Shown: piece by piece, positions 35,031 to 44,272 of the stretch
Layout: each line of letters begins with the position of its first letter
How positions within the stretch are numbered: position 1 is the first letter of the stretch
DNA from: Rhizobium leguminosarum bv. trifolii WSM2297
GTDB lineage: Bacteria; Pseudomonadota; Alphaproteobacteria; Rhizobiales; Rhizobiaceae
DNA: 64,000 nt
Assembly: GCF_000271845.1 (NCBI RefSeq)
Contig: NZ_JH719393.1
Span: 1,704,442-1,768,441, forward strand
Direction of reading: 5' to 3'
Program-made: the position numbers and the translations under genes
Notes under the pieces: generated by a model
What the model was told of the DNA's origin: nothing
The model's database searches: none
What the model saw: the letters and a program-made list of their open reading frames with translations, nothing else

Positions 35031-36221
35031 TCAAAGGCCGAAGCTGTGCTTTTCCACTGTCCAGTCACGGGCTTTGCCCGTCAGGCTGCAGCCGAGCCCC
35101 GGACGTGCGGGCACGATCATCCGGCCGTCCTTGATGTCGAGCTGCTCGTTGAACAGCGGCGCCAGCCAATCGAAATGCTCCACCCAGGGCTCGTGCGCAT
35201 AGGCGGCCGCCAGGTGCAGATGGATTTCCATGGCGAAATGCGGCGCCAGGCGCATACGTTTGGCCTCGGCCTGCGTGCAGATGCGCAGAAAGGGCGTGAT
35301 GCCGCCGACCCGGGGCGCATCCGGCTGAATGAAGTCGACCGCATCGGCGCGGATCAGGGCCATGTGCTCGTCGGCGCTTGCCAGCATCTCGCCGGTGGCG
35401 ATCGGCGTGGCGAGTTCGCGCGCCAGCGCGGCATGGCCCTCGGCGTCATAGGCATCGAGCGGTTCTTCGATCCATTCAAGATTGAGCGGCTCGACCAGCC
35501 GGCCGAAGCGCAACGCCGTCGTGCGGTCCCATTGCTGGTTCGCATCGACCATAAGCGGTACACGGCCATCGATATGGCTGGTCACCGCATCCAGCCGGCG
35601 AAGGTCGATCATCGGATCCGGCTGCCCGACCTTGATCTTGATGCCGCCGATACCGGAGGCGATCGAGTGATCGATGGCATCACGGATTTCCTCAACGCTC
35701 GACGACAGGAAACCGCCTGAAGTGTTGTAGCAGGCGACGCTATCGCGATGGGCGCCCAGCAGTTTCGCAAGCGGCAGGCCGGCCCGTTTCGCCTTCAGGT
35801 CCCAGAGGCAGATGTCGATGGCGGCAATTGCCTGCGTCGCAATGCCGGAGCGGCCGACCGAGGCCCCTGCCCAGCAGAGCTTGTCCCATATCCGTGCTGT
35901 ATCGTTGGGATCTTCGCCGATCAGGTTGTCGGCAATCTCGCAGGCATGTGCATAAAGGGCAGGCCCGCCTGCCCGCTTCGAGTAACTGAAGCCGAGGCCA
36001 CTATGGCCAGCTTCGGAGACGATCTCGCAAAACAGAAACGCCACTTCCGTCAGCGGCTTCTGCCGGCCCGTCAAAACCTTGGCGTCGCTGATCGGCCGCG
36101 CCAGCGGCAGATAGGCGAGCGACAGCGTGACCGATCGGATGGCGTCCAGCTTGGCCGGGCCGGTAGCCAAGCCAGCCTTGGGTGGTTGTGCGGGGATCGT
36201 GCGTCTATTGGGATCAAACAT
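35031..36221 (-). CDS. Enolase-superfamily (mandelate racemase type) sugar-acid dehydratase
   Basis: A 396-residue enzyme of the mandelate racemase/muconate lactonising group. The general-base Lys is in IKIKVGQPDP (near residue 195), metal ligands in VDANQQW, WIEEPLD and TGEMLAS, and the His dyad in LAPHFAMEIHLHL with the Asp in QPDAPRVGG. All catalytic positions seem present, so it should dehydrate or epimerise an acid sugar; the substrate could be an aldarate such as galactarate or talarate. The ATG at 36221 has GAGGGAACC upstream. It overlaps no neighbour and is 10 bp after the IlvD-like gene. Confidence 0.87.
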   Translation of the reverse strand: MFDPNRRTIPAQPPKAGLATGPAKLDAIRSVTLSLAYLPLARPISDAKVLTGRQKPLTEVAFLFCEIVSEAGHSGLGFSYSKRAGGPALYAHACEIADNLIGEDPNDTARIWDKLCWAGASVGRSGIATQAIAAIDICLWDLKAKRAGLPLAKLLGAHRDSVACYNTSGGFLSSSVEEIRDAIDHSIASGIGGIKIKVGQPDPMIDLRRLDAVTSHIDGRVPLMVDANQQWDRTTALRFGRLVEPLNLEWIEEPLDAYDAEGHAALARELATPIATGEMLASADEHMALIRADAVDFIQPDAPRVGGITPFLRICTQAEAKRMRLAPHFAMEIHLHLAAAYAHEPWVEHFDWLAPLFNEQLDIKDGRMIVPARPGLGCSLTGKARDWTVEKHSFGL

Positions 36222-36231
36222 CGTGGTTCCC

Positions 36232-37968
36232 TCAGTTGATAGCCGGCTCAGGCGTCTTGCCACCGAATTCCGTCGTCAGGAAGTCGAAGTCGCAGCCTTT
36301 GTCGGCCTGCTCGATATGGCTGGAGAACATGAAGCCATAACCGCGCTCATAATGCCGCGTCGGCGCCACCCAGGCGGTCCGCCGCGCCGCGATCTCCTCT
36401 TCGGAAACCAGCATATTGAGGCTGCGTGAGGGAATATCAAGCTCGACCATGTCCCCCGTTCTCAGCAATGCCAGCGGCCCGCCGATATAGGATTCCGGTG
36501 CGACATGCAGTACGCAGGCGCCGAAGCTGGTTCCGGACATGCGGGCATCCGAGATGCGCACCATGTCGCGCAGGCCGAGCTTCAGCAGCGCCTTCGGCAT
36601 CGGGATCATGCCCCATTCCGGCATGCCGGGCCCGCCCTGGGGGCCGGCATTGCGGAGCACCAGCACGGTGTCCGGCGTCAGCGGATAATCCGGATCGTCG
36701 ATAATCTTCTTCATCTCGGCATAGCTGTCGGCAACCAGCGCCGGACCGCGATGGCGATGGAATTTCGGGTCGCAAGCCGCCGGCTTGATGACCGCGCCAT
36801 CGGGACACAGGTTTCCCTTCAGCACGGCCAGCGAGCCTTCGTGATAGACCGGGTTCGACAGTGGCCGGATGACGTCGTCATTGTAGATCTTCACCTGGTC
36901 GAGGCCGTCTATCAGAGGTTTTCCCGTGACGGTAATCGCGGTTGGATCGAGCTTGTTGCCGAGCTGCTTCATCAGCGCCCGCAAGCCACCGGCATAAAAG
37001 AAATCCTCCATCAGGTAGGTCGAACCAGACGGCCGGATGTTGGCCAGCACCGGTGTCGTGCGACCAATGCGATCGAGGTCATCGAGCTCCAGCGGCACGC
37101 CGGCGCGCCGCGCCATGGCGATCAGGTGAATGATCGCGTTGGTGGAACAGCCAGTCGCCATGGCGACGGTGACGGCATTTTGGACCGCGGCCTCCGTGAT
37201 GATCCGGTCCGGCGTCAGGTCCTCCCACACCATATCGACGATCCGGCGGCCACAGGCTGCCGACATGCGCTGGTGGTTGGCGTCGGCTGCCGGAATCGAG
37301 GACGCGCCCGGCAGCGTCAATCCCATGGCCTCGGCGATCGCTGTCATCGTCGAGGCCGTGCCCATGGTCATGCAATGGCCATAGCTGCGGGCAATTCCGC
37401 CTTCGATGCCCTGCCACTCCTCCTTGGTGATCGTGCCGGCACGCCGCTCGTCCCAATATTTGAAACCATCGGTCCCGGAGCCCAGGGTCTTGCCGGCATA
37501 ATTGCCGCGAAGCATCGGGCCGGCCGGAAGATAAACGAAGGGAATCCCCATGCTGACGGCGCCCATAACGAGACCCGGTGTCGTCTTGTCGCAGCCACCC
37601 ATCAGCACGGCGCCGTCGACAGGATGGCTCCGCAACAGCTCCTCGGTCTCCATCGCCAGCATATTGCGATAGAGCATGGTGGTCGGCTTGACGAAGTTTT
37701 CGGAAAGAGAAAGCGCGGGCAGCTCCATGGGGAACCCGCCCGACTGAAGAATTCCGCGCTTCACCCATTCGGCACGCTCGCGGAAATGCATGTGGCAGGG
37801 CTGGGCATCGGACCAGGTATTGATGACGGCAATGATCGGCTTTCCCCGCCAATCCTCCGGCGCATAACCCATCTGCATGGTCCGCGACCGGTGACCGAAC
37901 GAGCGCTGGTCATCCGGCAGCATCCATCGGGCCGACCGCAATTGCTCGTAAGTTTTCCTAGCAGTCAC
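36232..37968 (-). CDS. IlvD/Edd-family sugar-acid dehydratase (L-arabonate dehydratase type)
   Basis: A 578-residue iron-sulfur dehydratase. The cluster cysteines lie in NTWSDAQPCHMHF (residues about 55-67), MGGCDKTTPG (near 125) and ATGCSTNAIIHL (near 200). This trio and the length fit the pentonate-dehydratase group (L-arabonate, xylonate) rather than dihydroxyacid dehydratase. The GTG at 37968 (VTARKTYEQL) has GGGAG 6 nt upstream and starts where relatives start, whereas an upstream ATG lacks support. It is the first gene of the operon and diverges from GntR, with the operator motif between them. Confidence 0.9.
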   Translation of the reverse strand: MTARKTYEQLRSARWMLPDDQRSFGHRSRTMQMGYAPEDWRGKPIIAVINTWSDAQPCHMHFRERAEWVKRGILQSGGFPMELPALSLSENFVKPTTMLYRNMLAMETEELLRSHPVDGAVLMGGCDKTTPGLVMGAVSMGIPFVYLPAGPMLRGNYAGKTLGSGTDGFKYWDERRAGTITKEEWQGIEGGIARSYGHCMTMGTASTMTAIAEAMGLTLPGASSIPAADANHQRMSAACGRRIVDMVWEDLTPDRIITEAAVQNAVTVAMATGCSTNAIIHLIAMARRAGVPLELDDLDRIGRTTPVLANIRPSGSTYLMEDFFYAGGLRALMKQLGNKLDPTAITVTGKPLIDGLDQVKIYNDDVIRPLSNPVYHEGSLAVLKGNLCPDGAVIKPAACDPKFHRHRGPALVADSYAEMKKIIDDPDYPLTPDTVLVLRNAGPQGGPGMPEWGMIPMPKALLKLGLRDMVRISDARMSGTSFGACVLHVAPESYIGGPLALLRTGDMVELDIPSRSLNMLVSEEEIAARRTAWVAPTRHYERGYGFMFSSHIEQADKGCDFDFLTTEFGGKTPEPAIN

Positions 37969-38011
37969 GGCTTTCTCCCATCTTTTTGAGCGCTCATCTC
38001 CGTACACTCCC

Positions 38012-38030
38012 TCAACTGATATTTTAGTTT
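38012..38030. promoter_or_regulatory. GntR-type operator motif, site 2
   Basis: TCAACTGATATTTTAGTTT, between the divergent dehydratase (start 37968) and GntR gene (start 38112). Its minus-strand core ACTAAAATATCAGTTG matches sites 1 and 3 at nearly every position, making autoregulation and operon control plausible. Confidence 0.75.
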
Positions 38031-38111
38031 CCCATATATATCAACGGCAACTTTGCATTCTTGTGCATTAGGTCGTGCAAAGCTATGAATGGAGTGAAAG
38101 GATTGCCTCAC

Positions 38112-38831
38112 ATGAATTCCCAGTTCGCTTCCACATTCGGCCTGACTGCACCCGGCTTTCCGGTCGCGGCCGGCAGCACGGTCCAGCGGGTCTATGATGA
38201 TCTCAGAAAACGCATCATCACCATTCAGCTGCCGCCGGACACCACGCTGTCGCGCACCGAGCTGACCGAGACTTATGAAGTCAGCCAGACTCCCATTCGT
38301 GACGCGTTGCAGCTCCTCAAACAGGAAGGTCTGGTTCGCATTTATCCGCAGTCCCGCACTGTGGTCACCAGGATCGACGTCCTGCAAATTTACGAGGCGC
38401 ATTTCCTTCGCGTCGCACTGGAATCGGAAGTCTGCCGCCGCCTCGCGACCGATCCGGACCCGGACCCGAGCGTCATCACCCGCGCCCGCTCGATCATCAA
38501 AATGCAGTCGGCAGTCGCCGACGATGTCGATCAGATTGCCATCTTCCAGGAGCTCGACGAGCTCTTTCACCAGACATTGTTCGCCGGCGCCAAACGCAGC
38601 AGCCTGCATCAGCTGGTTCGCGAGCGATCCGGCCATCTCGAGCGCATTCGTCGTCTGCATCTGCCCGAAAAGGGCAAGATCATGAGCATCCTCGATGGTC
38701 ACCACGCCATCATCGACGCCATTGCCGCCCGTGACGAACAGGGTGCCGTCGATGCGATCCGTGAGCATCTCAGCCAGACCGTCGCAAAAGTCGAAGAGCT
38801 CCGTAAGGAGTTTCCCGATTACTTCGTCTGA
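38112..38831 (+). CDS. GntR/FCD-family transcriptional regulator
   Basis: A 239-residue regulator with a winged HTH (residues about 20-90, including YEVSQTPIRDALQLLKQEGL) and an FCD domain with metal-binding His positions in LFHQTLFAG and DGHHAIIDAI. It is divergent from the dehydratase operon and converges on the 2-hydroxyacid dehydrogenase of the other transporter operon. ATG at 38112 has AAGGA 9 nt upstream; an earlier ATG at 38085 is possible. I propose it binds the motif at 32499, 38012 and 43359. Confidence 0.88.
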   Translation: MNSQFASTFGLTAPGFPVAAGSTVQRVYDDLRKRIITIQLPPDTTLSRTELTETYEVSQTPIRDALQLLKQEGLVRIYPQSRTVVTRIDVLQIYEAHFLRVALESEVCRRLATDPDPDPSVITRARSIIKMQSAVADDVDQIAIFQELDELFHQTLFAGAKRSSLHQLVRERSGHLERIRRLHLPEKGKIMSILDGHHAIIDAIAARDEQGAVDAIREHLSQTVAKVEELRKEFPDYFV

Positions 38832-38860
38832 ACCGTCCGCGCCGGGGATTTGCGCCTGAA

Positions 38861-39808
38861 TCAATTGACCGGCGTCAGCAACGGCCTGCCTGCGAAGAAG
38901 GCGGCAAGGTTGTCGACGGTCAATTGCGCCATCCTGTCGCGCGTTTCCTCGGTACCGCTGGCGTGATGGGGATAGAGCACGACGTTGTCGAGTGCTGCCA
39001 AGCGCGGATCGGGATTGGGTTCGTTCAGGTAGACATCGATGCCGGCCGAAGCGATCCGCTCTTCCTGCAAGGCCGCGATCAGGGCCGGCTCATCGACCAC
39101 GGTGCCGCGGGCAATGTTGATGAAACTGCCCGCCGGTCCGAGCGCATTCAGCACCTCAGCCGAAATCAAGCCTTCGGTCGAGGGCCCGCCCGGCGTCGCC
39201 ACGATCAGGATATCGGCCCAGTCGGCCAGTTTTACCGGGTCGGCGAAATAGGCAAACTCGTTATCGGCTTTTTTCGTCCGCCCATAATAGCCGACCGTCA
39301 ACCCGACAGCCTCGCAGCGCCTGGCAATCGCCATGCCTATGCGGCCGAGGCCAACGATGCCGGCCCTTTTGCCCGAGGTCGACGTCGTCAGCGGCATCAT
39401 GCCTTTCTTCCCCCAGTCGCCGGAACGCACATAACGATCGCCTTCCGGCAGGCGCCGGCGCGCCGCCAGCATCAAAAGCAGCGCCGTGTCGGCAACGTCG
39501 TCGCAAAGCACTTCGGAGGTGTTGGTGAGCTTGATGCCGCGCCGCGTCATCGCCTCGACATCCATCTGGTCGTAACCCGCCGAGGAACAGGCGGCCAGCT
39601 TCAGTGCCGGCAATTTCGCAAGCAGCACCTCGTCGATCGTCACATGGCCGTTGCAGACCAGCGCCGTGCAGATCGGGCCGGCTTTCTCAAGCAGAGCATC
39701 CCGTTGCTCTCCTTGTGCAAGATCCAGCCGGTGCAGCGTATAGATGTCCTCCAACATTGCCATCTGACGGGGCCGGAGCGGATAGGCGACGATGACATCG
39801 GGCTTCAT
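38861..39808 (-). CDS. D-isomer-specific 2-hydroxyacid dehydrogenase
   Basis: A 315-residue NAD(P)-dependent dehydrogenase. The Rossmann motif GIVGLGRIGMAIARRC lies near residues 150-165, the catalytic Arg in ARGTVVDEPAL, and the catalytic His in YPHHASGTEE. This type reduces glyoxylate or hydroxypyruvate, or oxidises D-2-hydroxy acids. Its ATG overlaps the dppDF stop by 4 nt. It is the last gene of the dppB-dppC-dppDF operon and so probably acts on the transported acid or a product of it. Confidence 0.9.
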   Translation of the reverse strand: MKPDVIVAYPLRPRQMAMLEDIYTLHRLDLAQGEQRDALLEKAGPICTALVCNGHVTIDEVLLAKLPALKLAACSSAGYDQMDVEAMTRRGIKLTNTSEVLCDDVADTALLLMLAARRRLPEGDRYVRSGDWGKKGMMPLTTSTSGKRAGIVGLGRIGMAIARRCEAVGLTVGYYGRTKKADNEFAYFADPVKLADWADILIVATPGGPSTEGLISAEVLNALGPAGSFINIARGTVVDEPALIAALQEERIASAGIDVYLNEPNPDPRLAALDNVVLYPHHASGTEETRDRMAQLTVDNLAAFFAGRPLLTPVN

Positions 39809-41439
39809 GCGGGAACAAGTCCTTCCTGTTGGAGACGGGCGGCGCGGCGCGTGGCCTGAATCTCGGGATCGGGATCGAGGCTGGCGGCAAGCAGCGCCTG
39901 GGTGTAGGGGTGCGACGGCGCGTTGAAGATCTGGGCCACCGGCCCCTCCTCGACAATCTCGCCGGCCTTCATGACGATGACACGATCGGCGAAATCGCGA
40001 ACCACCGGAAGGTCGTGTGCAATGAAGAGATAGGACAGGCCGAACTCGCGGCGCAGGCCTTCGAGCAAGGCAATCACCTGCGCCTGGATCGACACGTCGA
40101 GCGCCGAAACCGCCTCGTCGCAGATGATCAGTTTCGGCTCCATCGCCAGCGCGCGAGCAATCGCGATGCGCTGGCGCTGGCCGCCGGAAAATTGATGCGG
40201 ATACCGGTCGGCCATCTCAGGCTTCAGGCCAACCTTGACCAGCAACTCGGCCACCCTCTCCTTCCATCTCGCTTTCGGCAGGATATCGGGGTGAATGACC
40301 CAGGCCTCGGAGATCAGCCGGAACACGCTCATCCGCGGATTCAGCGACTGCGTCGGGTCCTGAAAGACCATCTGCAAATCGCGACGCAGCCCGAATATTT
40401 CCCTCGGCGACATCGCCAGCAGATCGTTGCCGCGGTAGAGGACCTGGCCCTCCTGCGGATCGTCGAGGCGAACGATCGCCCGGGCAAGCGTCGACTTGCC
40501 GGAACCGCTCTCACCGACGACAGCAACGGTTTCGCCGGGCATGATGACGACGTCGACGCCTTTCAGCGCCTGGAATGCGCCGAAACTCTTCTTCAAGCCG
40601 ATGGCGCGCAGCAGCGGTTCTCCCTGCCGGTCACGCTCCTGTGCCATCGCGCCCTTGCCGGGCGCGGCTGCAATCAGCTTCTTGGTATAGGGGTTCTGCG
40701 GGTTGCGATAGATTTCGCCCGCATTGCCCGTTTCGACGATACAGCCGGCATTCATCACCACGACCCGGTCGGCGATCTCGGCCACGACGCCGAGATCGTG
40801 GGTAATCAGCAGCAGGCCCATTCCGGTTTCCTGCTGCAATTCCTGCAGCAGTTCGAGCACCTGCGCCTGCACCGTAACATCGAGCGCAGTGGTGGGTTCA
40901 TCTGCAATCAGGATATCGGGCTTACAGGCGATCGCCATGGCGATCATCAGGCGTTGCCGCTGCCCGCCGGAGAACTGGAACGGATATTTCCGCATTGCCG
41001 CCTGCGGATCGATGATGCCGACCCGCTGCAGGAGTTCAAGCGCCCTGGCACGGGCCTGCTCTGCGGACTGACCATGCGTGGTCATCATCTCGGTGATTTG
41101 CCAGCCGACCGTGTAGACCGGGTTCAGATGGGCCAGCGGGTCCTGAAAGATCATGGCGATCCTGGCGCCGTTGATCGAACGCCGCTCCTCGGGCGTCATT
41201 TCCAGCATGTCGCGCCCATTGAGCAGAATGGTGCCGCTGGTGATCTTGCCGGGTGGCATGTCGATCAGGTTCATGATCGCCGAGGCGGATACCGACTTGC
41301 CCGAACCGCTTTCCCCGAGGATCGCCAGCGTCTCGCCGCGATCGAGATGCCAGCTGACGTCTTGCACAGCCTTGACGGTGCCGCTGACCGTGTGGAACTC
41401 GACCGAGAGGTCGCGCACTTCCAGAAGATGTTCAGCCAT
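39805..41439 (-). CDS. Peptide-type ABC transporter, fused dual ATPase (DppD-DppF)
   Basis: A 544-residue protein with two complete ABC cassettes, one DppD-like (Walker [10 protein letters not shown], residues 42-50; Walker B ILIADEPTTALD) and one DppF-like (Walker [10 protein letters not shown] near 308-316; Walker B LIICDEAVSALD). The second Walker B has Ala where Pro is usual (DEAVSALD), which is also seen in related fusions. Fusion removes the need for two subunits. Its ATG overlaps the DppC-like stop by 8 nt, and an AGGA ribosome-binding site lies 5 nt upstream. Confidence 0.92.
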   Translation of the reverse strand: MAEHLLEVRDLSVEFHTVSGTVKAVQDVSWHLDRGETLAILGESGSGKSVSASAIMNLIDMPPGKITSGTILLNGRDMLEMTPEERRSINGARIAMIFQDPLAHLNPVYTVGWQITEMMTTHGQSAEQARARALELLQRVGIIDPQAAMRKYPFQFSGGQRQRLMIAMAIACKPDILIADEPTTALDVTVQAQVLELLQELQQETGMGLLLITHDLGVVAEIADRVVVMNAGCIVETGNAGEIYRNPQNPYTKKLIAAAPGKGAMAQERDRQGEPLLRAIGLKKSFGAFQALKGVDVVIMPGETVAVVGESGSGKSTLARAIVRLDDPQEGQVLYRGNDLLAMSPREIFGLRRDLQMVFQDPTQSLNPRMSVFRLISEAWVIHPDILPKARWKERVAELLVKVGLKPEMADRYPHQFSGGQRQRIAIARALAMEPKLIICDEAVSALDVSIQAQVIALLEGLRREFGLSYLFIAHDLPVVRDFADRVIVMKAGEIVEEGPVAQIFNAPSHPYTQALLAASLDPDPEIQATRRAARLQQEGLVPA

Positions 41440-42358
41440 TTTTCCTGCCCCTCATTTCAAGGCGCCAGCGTTGCGTCGGATCGAGCGCGATGCGCAGCCA
41501 GTTCGACAGAAGGTTGAGCGACAGCGTCGTCAGGATGATCGCGAGGCCCGGCCAGAAGGACAGCCACCAGGCATTGGTGAGATAGGGCCGCCCCTGGGCA
41601 ACCATGAGACCCCAGGTGATCTCAGGCGCCTGAATGCCGATCCCAAGGAAGGACAGCGAGGATTCGGCCAGCATGACGAAGGCGAAATCAAGCGTCGCGA
41701 TGGTCACCAGCGTCGGAAAGATCACCGGCAGGATGTGATGGAAGACGATACGCCAATAGGATGCTCCCATGACCTTCGCCGCCTGCACGAACATCCGCTC
41801 GCGCACCTCAAGCACCTCGGCACGGGTGGTGCGCAGATAGATGGGAATGCGGGTGATCGCCAGGACGAGGACGATATTGGTGACCGAGGGTTCGAGCATA
41901 TAGAGCACGATCACCGCCAGAAGCAGCGACGGGAAGGACATGATGACGTCGCCGAGCCGCATGATCCATTGAGCGGCGGAAGAACGGCTGTAACCCGCCA
42001 CCAGTCCGAGCCCCGTGCCGACGACAGATGATGCAAGCACCGCCGCCGCGGCAACCAGGATGGTGTTTTGCGCCGCCACGACGACGCGGGCAAGAAGCGG
42101 CCTGCCCAGCGCATCGGCTCCAAGGACGTAAAGCAATCCGCGGGTGATATCGAACGGCGGCGCGTTTCGGCCCCGCAGGTTCTGCTTGGTGGCGATGCTC
42201 TCCAGCAGAAACGGCCCAAACAGCGCGCAGAGAAGAACGATCAGGAGGAACAGCGCGGCGAAGAAGGCGAGCTTGTCCGCCCACAGCATGCTCAGCCAGC
42301 GGCCGATCGGGCCTGTCGGTTTTTTCTCGATGAGGATCTGCGTGTCGGTCATCGTCAT
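41432..42358 (-). CDS. Peptide-type ABC transporter permease (DppC-like)
   Basis: A 308-residue inner-membrane permease. It has about six hydrophobic helices and the conserved EAA-like loop (VLEVRERMFVQAAKVMGASYWRIVF; split: ERMFVQAAKVMGASYWRI). A cytoplasmic N-terminal tail with a first helix ends LLCALFGPF. The C-terminus (LNLLSNWLRIALDPTQRWRL) is the DppC type. It starts 3 bp after the dppB-like stop and overlaps dppDF by 8 nt, so all four genes are one operon. Confidence 0.92.
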   Translation of the reverse strand: MTMTDTQILIEKKPTGPIGRWLSMLWADKLAFFAALFLLIVLLCALFGPFLLESIATKQNLRGRNAPPFDITRGLLYVLGADALGRPLLARVVVAAQNTILVAAAAVLASSVVGTGLGLVAGYSRSSAAQWIMRLGDVIMSFPSLLLAVIVLYMLEPSVTNIVLVLAITRIPIYLRTTRAEVLEVRERMFVQAAKVMGASYWRIVFHHILPVIFPTLVTIATLDFAFVMLAESSLSFLGIGIQAPEITWGLMVAQGRPYLTNAWWLSFWPGLAIILTTLSLNLLSNWLRIALDPTQRWRLEMRGRKNG

Positions 42359-42361
42359 CGC

Positions 42362-43276
42362 TCAATACCGGATACGCGGATCGAGCAGCGCATAGGCGAT
42401 GTCGATCAGCAGGTTCATGATGAAGATCGCCAGTGCCGAGACCATGATGACGGCCAGCACGACGGCGAAATCGCGAAGCAGGATGGAATCGATCATCAGC
42501 TTGCCGATTCCCGGAAAACCAAACACCGTCTCGACGACAACGGCACCGTTCAGGATGGCGGCCGCCTGGTCGCCGATGACGGTGATCACCGGCAGCATGG
42601 CGTTGCGCAGCCCGTGAACGAAGATAATCGAGTTCGAACGGACACCCTTGGCGCGAGCCGTCTTCACGTAGGCGGAAGACAGGACGCTGATCATCGAACC
42701 GCGCACCACCTGCAGGATCAGGCCGAAGGGCCGGATGAACAGCACGCTGACCGGCAGCACCCAATGCCAGACAGTTCCCGTTCCCGATGTCGGCAGGACA
42801 TGCAGTTTGACGGCGAAAATGACGATCGCCACGATGGCAAGCCAGAAATCAGGCGCCGCGGCGCCGATCAGCGAGAAGAAGGTGGCGAGACGGTCGAAAA
42901 CGCCGCCGACGCGAAACGCTGCGAGCGAGCCAATGACGATCGCAGCGACGGTGACCAGCGCCATGGTGATGACAGCCAGCCAGAAGGTCCAGACGAAAGC
43001 CTCGAGGACGACATCCATGGCAGGACGGGCCTGCCGCAGCGACTGGCCGAAATTTCCCTGCGCGAGATCTGAGACATAACGGCCGAACTGAATGATCAAC
43101 GGGTCGTTAAACCCGTTCATTTCACGGAATTGCTGGCGCATGTCCGTGGTTGCATCAATAGGAAGGTAGAGGTCGGTCGGATCGCCGGTCAGCCGGGACA
43201 GGAAGAAGACGATGACGATAAGCACCACGAGCGATACGCCGCTGGCGATCGCGCGTTTGCCGATGAAACTCTTCAT
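42362..43276 (-). CDS. Peptide-type ABC transporter permease (DppB-like)
   Basis: A 304-residue inner-membrane permease of the DppB group. It has an N-terminal helix (GVSLVVLIVIVFFLSRLTGDP), several hydrophobic helices, and the EAA-like loop ending KTARAKGVRSNSIIFVHGLR near residue 215. The ATG at 43276 has a strong GGAGGAG 6 nt upstream. It is first in the operon; the operator motif (43359-43376) is 82 bp upstream, right behind the stop of the DMT gene. Confidence 0.92.
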   Translation of the reverse strand: MKSFIGKRAIASGVSLVVLIVIVFFLSRLTGDPTDLYLPIDATTDMRQQFREMNGFNDPLIIQFGRYVSDLAQGNFGQSLRQARPAMDVVLEAFVWTFWLAVITMALVTVAAIVIGSLAAFRVGGVFDRLATFFSLIGAAAPDFWLAIVAIVIFAVKLHVLPTSGTGTVWHWVLPVSVLFIRPFGLILQVVRGSMISVLSSAYVKTARAKGVRSNSIIFVHGLRNAMLPVITVIGDQAAAILNGAVVVETVFGFPGIGKLMIDSILLRDFAVVLAVIMVSALAIFIMNLLIDIAYALLDPRIRY

Positions 43277-43358
43277 GCCACTCCTCCCGAGTGAAACCCA
43301 TAGGAACCGAAAGCCTGGTCATCGCTTGTCGCCCGCCAGGCGCCGCCGTCGACAGCAG

Positions 43359-43376
43359 CAACTGAAATATTAGTTC
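43359..43376. promoter_or_regulatory. GntR-type operator motif, site 3
   Basis: CAACTGAAATATTAGTTC; minus-strand core ACTAATATTTCAGTTG. It lies 82 bp upstream of dppB and just after the stop of the DMT gene. The agreement with sites 1 and 2 suggests co-regulation of uptake and catabolism. Confidence 0.72.
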
Positions 43377-43378
43377 AT

Positions 43379-44272
43379 CTAGAATTTTTGTGAACCCCCT
43401 TTCTTATCAACCGGCGGCTTTCGTCTCCACGCCATACCGCCGGTGCCGATGATCGTCGCGCCAATGATGACCGCCGCGCCGATCCACGTCTGGGGGGCAG
43501 GAACTTCCGAGAAAAACAAGAAGGCCATCAGCGCCACGACCGGCAGCCTGAGAAAGTCGAGCGGCGCCAGAACGCTTGCAGCCGCCATACCGAAGGCGCG
43601 TGTGATCAGCGTCATATTAAATGCGCCGAGTGCCCCCTGCATGGCGAGCAGCCCGAGTTGGCTACACGTCGGCAGTGACCAGACCGGCAGCATGACGATT
43701 AGGACAAGCGGCACCGTGGCGATCAGATTCCATGCAACCAGCCGGTCCGCGCTGTCCCTCAATGCCATCCGCCGCAGCATCAACTGGCTGGCCGCGGTCA
43801 AGACCGCTCCCACCAGCGCAAAAAGCAGCCATTGATCGAAACCGGACGGTCCGGGGCGAATGATGATCATGACGCCGATAAAGCCTGCGGCAATGCCGGC
43901 GACGCTGGCGGCGCCGACACGTTCCTTGAGCACGAGCCACGCACCGAGAACCAGGAACATCGGCATGGTGAAATTGATCGCCGTTGCATCGGCGAGTGGC
44001 GCATGCGCAAAGGCGACGAACAAAGCAACCAGTGAGGCGAGCTTCAGACCAGCACGCACGCCATGCAGGACCCGGTAGGGAGAGGCTCTCAGACCAACGC
44101 GAGACACGATCCACGGCGAGACGGCAAGAAGTCCGAAAAACGACCGGAAAAAGCCAATCATCAACGGATGCACCTCGCCGGCCAGCAAACGCACGATGAT
44201 TGCGTCAAGACTGTTCAAAAAGGCTGCGGCCACCATCATTCCGACGGCAAGGCCTGTACGACCGGGCTGCAT
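43379..44272 (-). CDS. EamA/DMT-superfamily transporter
   Basis: A 297-residue inner-membrane protein with about ten helices in two EamA repeats, the first with NSLDAIIVRLLAGEVHPLMIG, the second with ALGAFNMTLITRAFGMAAAS. A basic C-terminus (WRRKPPVDKKGGSQKF) is cytoplasmic. The ATG at 44272 has AGGAG 7 nt upstream. The substrate is unknown. It precedes the dpp operon on the same strand with a 102-bp gap that carries an operator motif, so it is probably a separate unit. Confidence 0.85.
   Translation of the reverse strand: MQPGRTGLAVGMMVAAAFLNSLDAIIVRLLAGEVHPLMIGFFRSFFGLLAVSPWIVSRVGLRASPYRVLHGVRAGLKLASLVALFVAFAHAPLADATAINFTMPMFLVLGAWLVLKERVGAASVAGIAAGFIGVMIIIRPGPSGFDQWLLFALVGAVLTAASQLMLRRMALRDSADRLVAWNLIATVPLVLIVMLPVWSLPTCSQLGLLAMQGALGAFNMTLITRAFGMAAASVLAPLDFLRLPVVALMAFLFFSEVPAPQTWIGAAVIIGATIIGTGGMAWRRKPPVDKKGGSQKF

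Noticed and set aside
39829..41517. A 562-codon plus-strand frame
   Set aside because: Antisense to the fused dual ATPase, whose motifs are clear.
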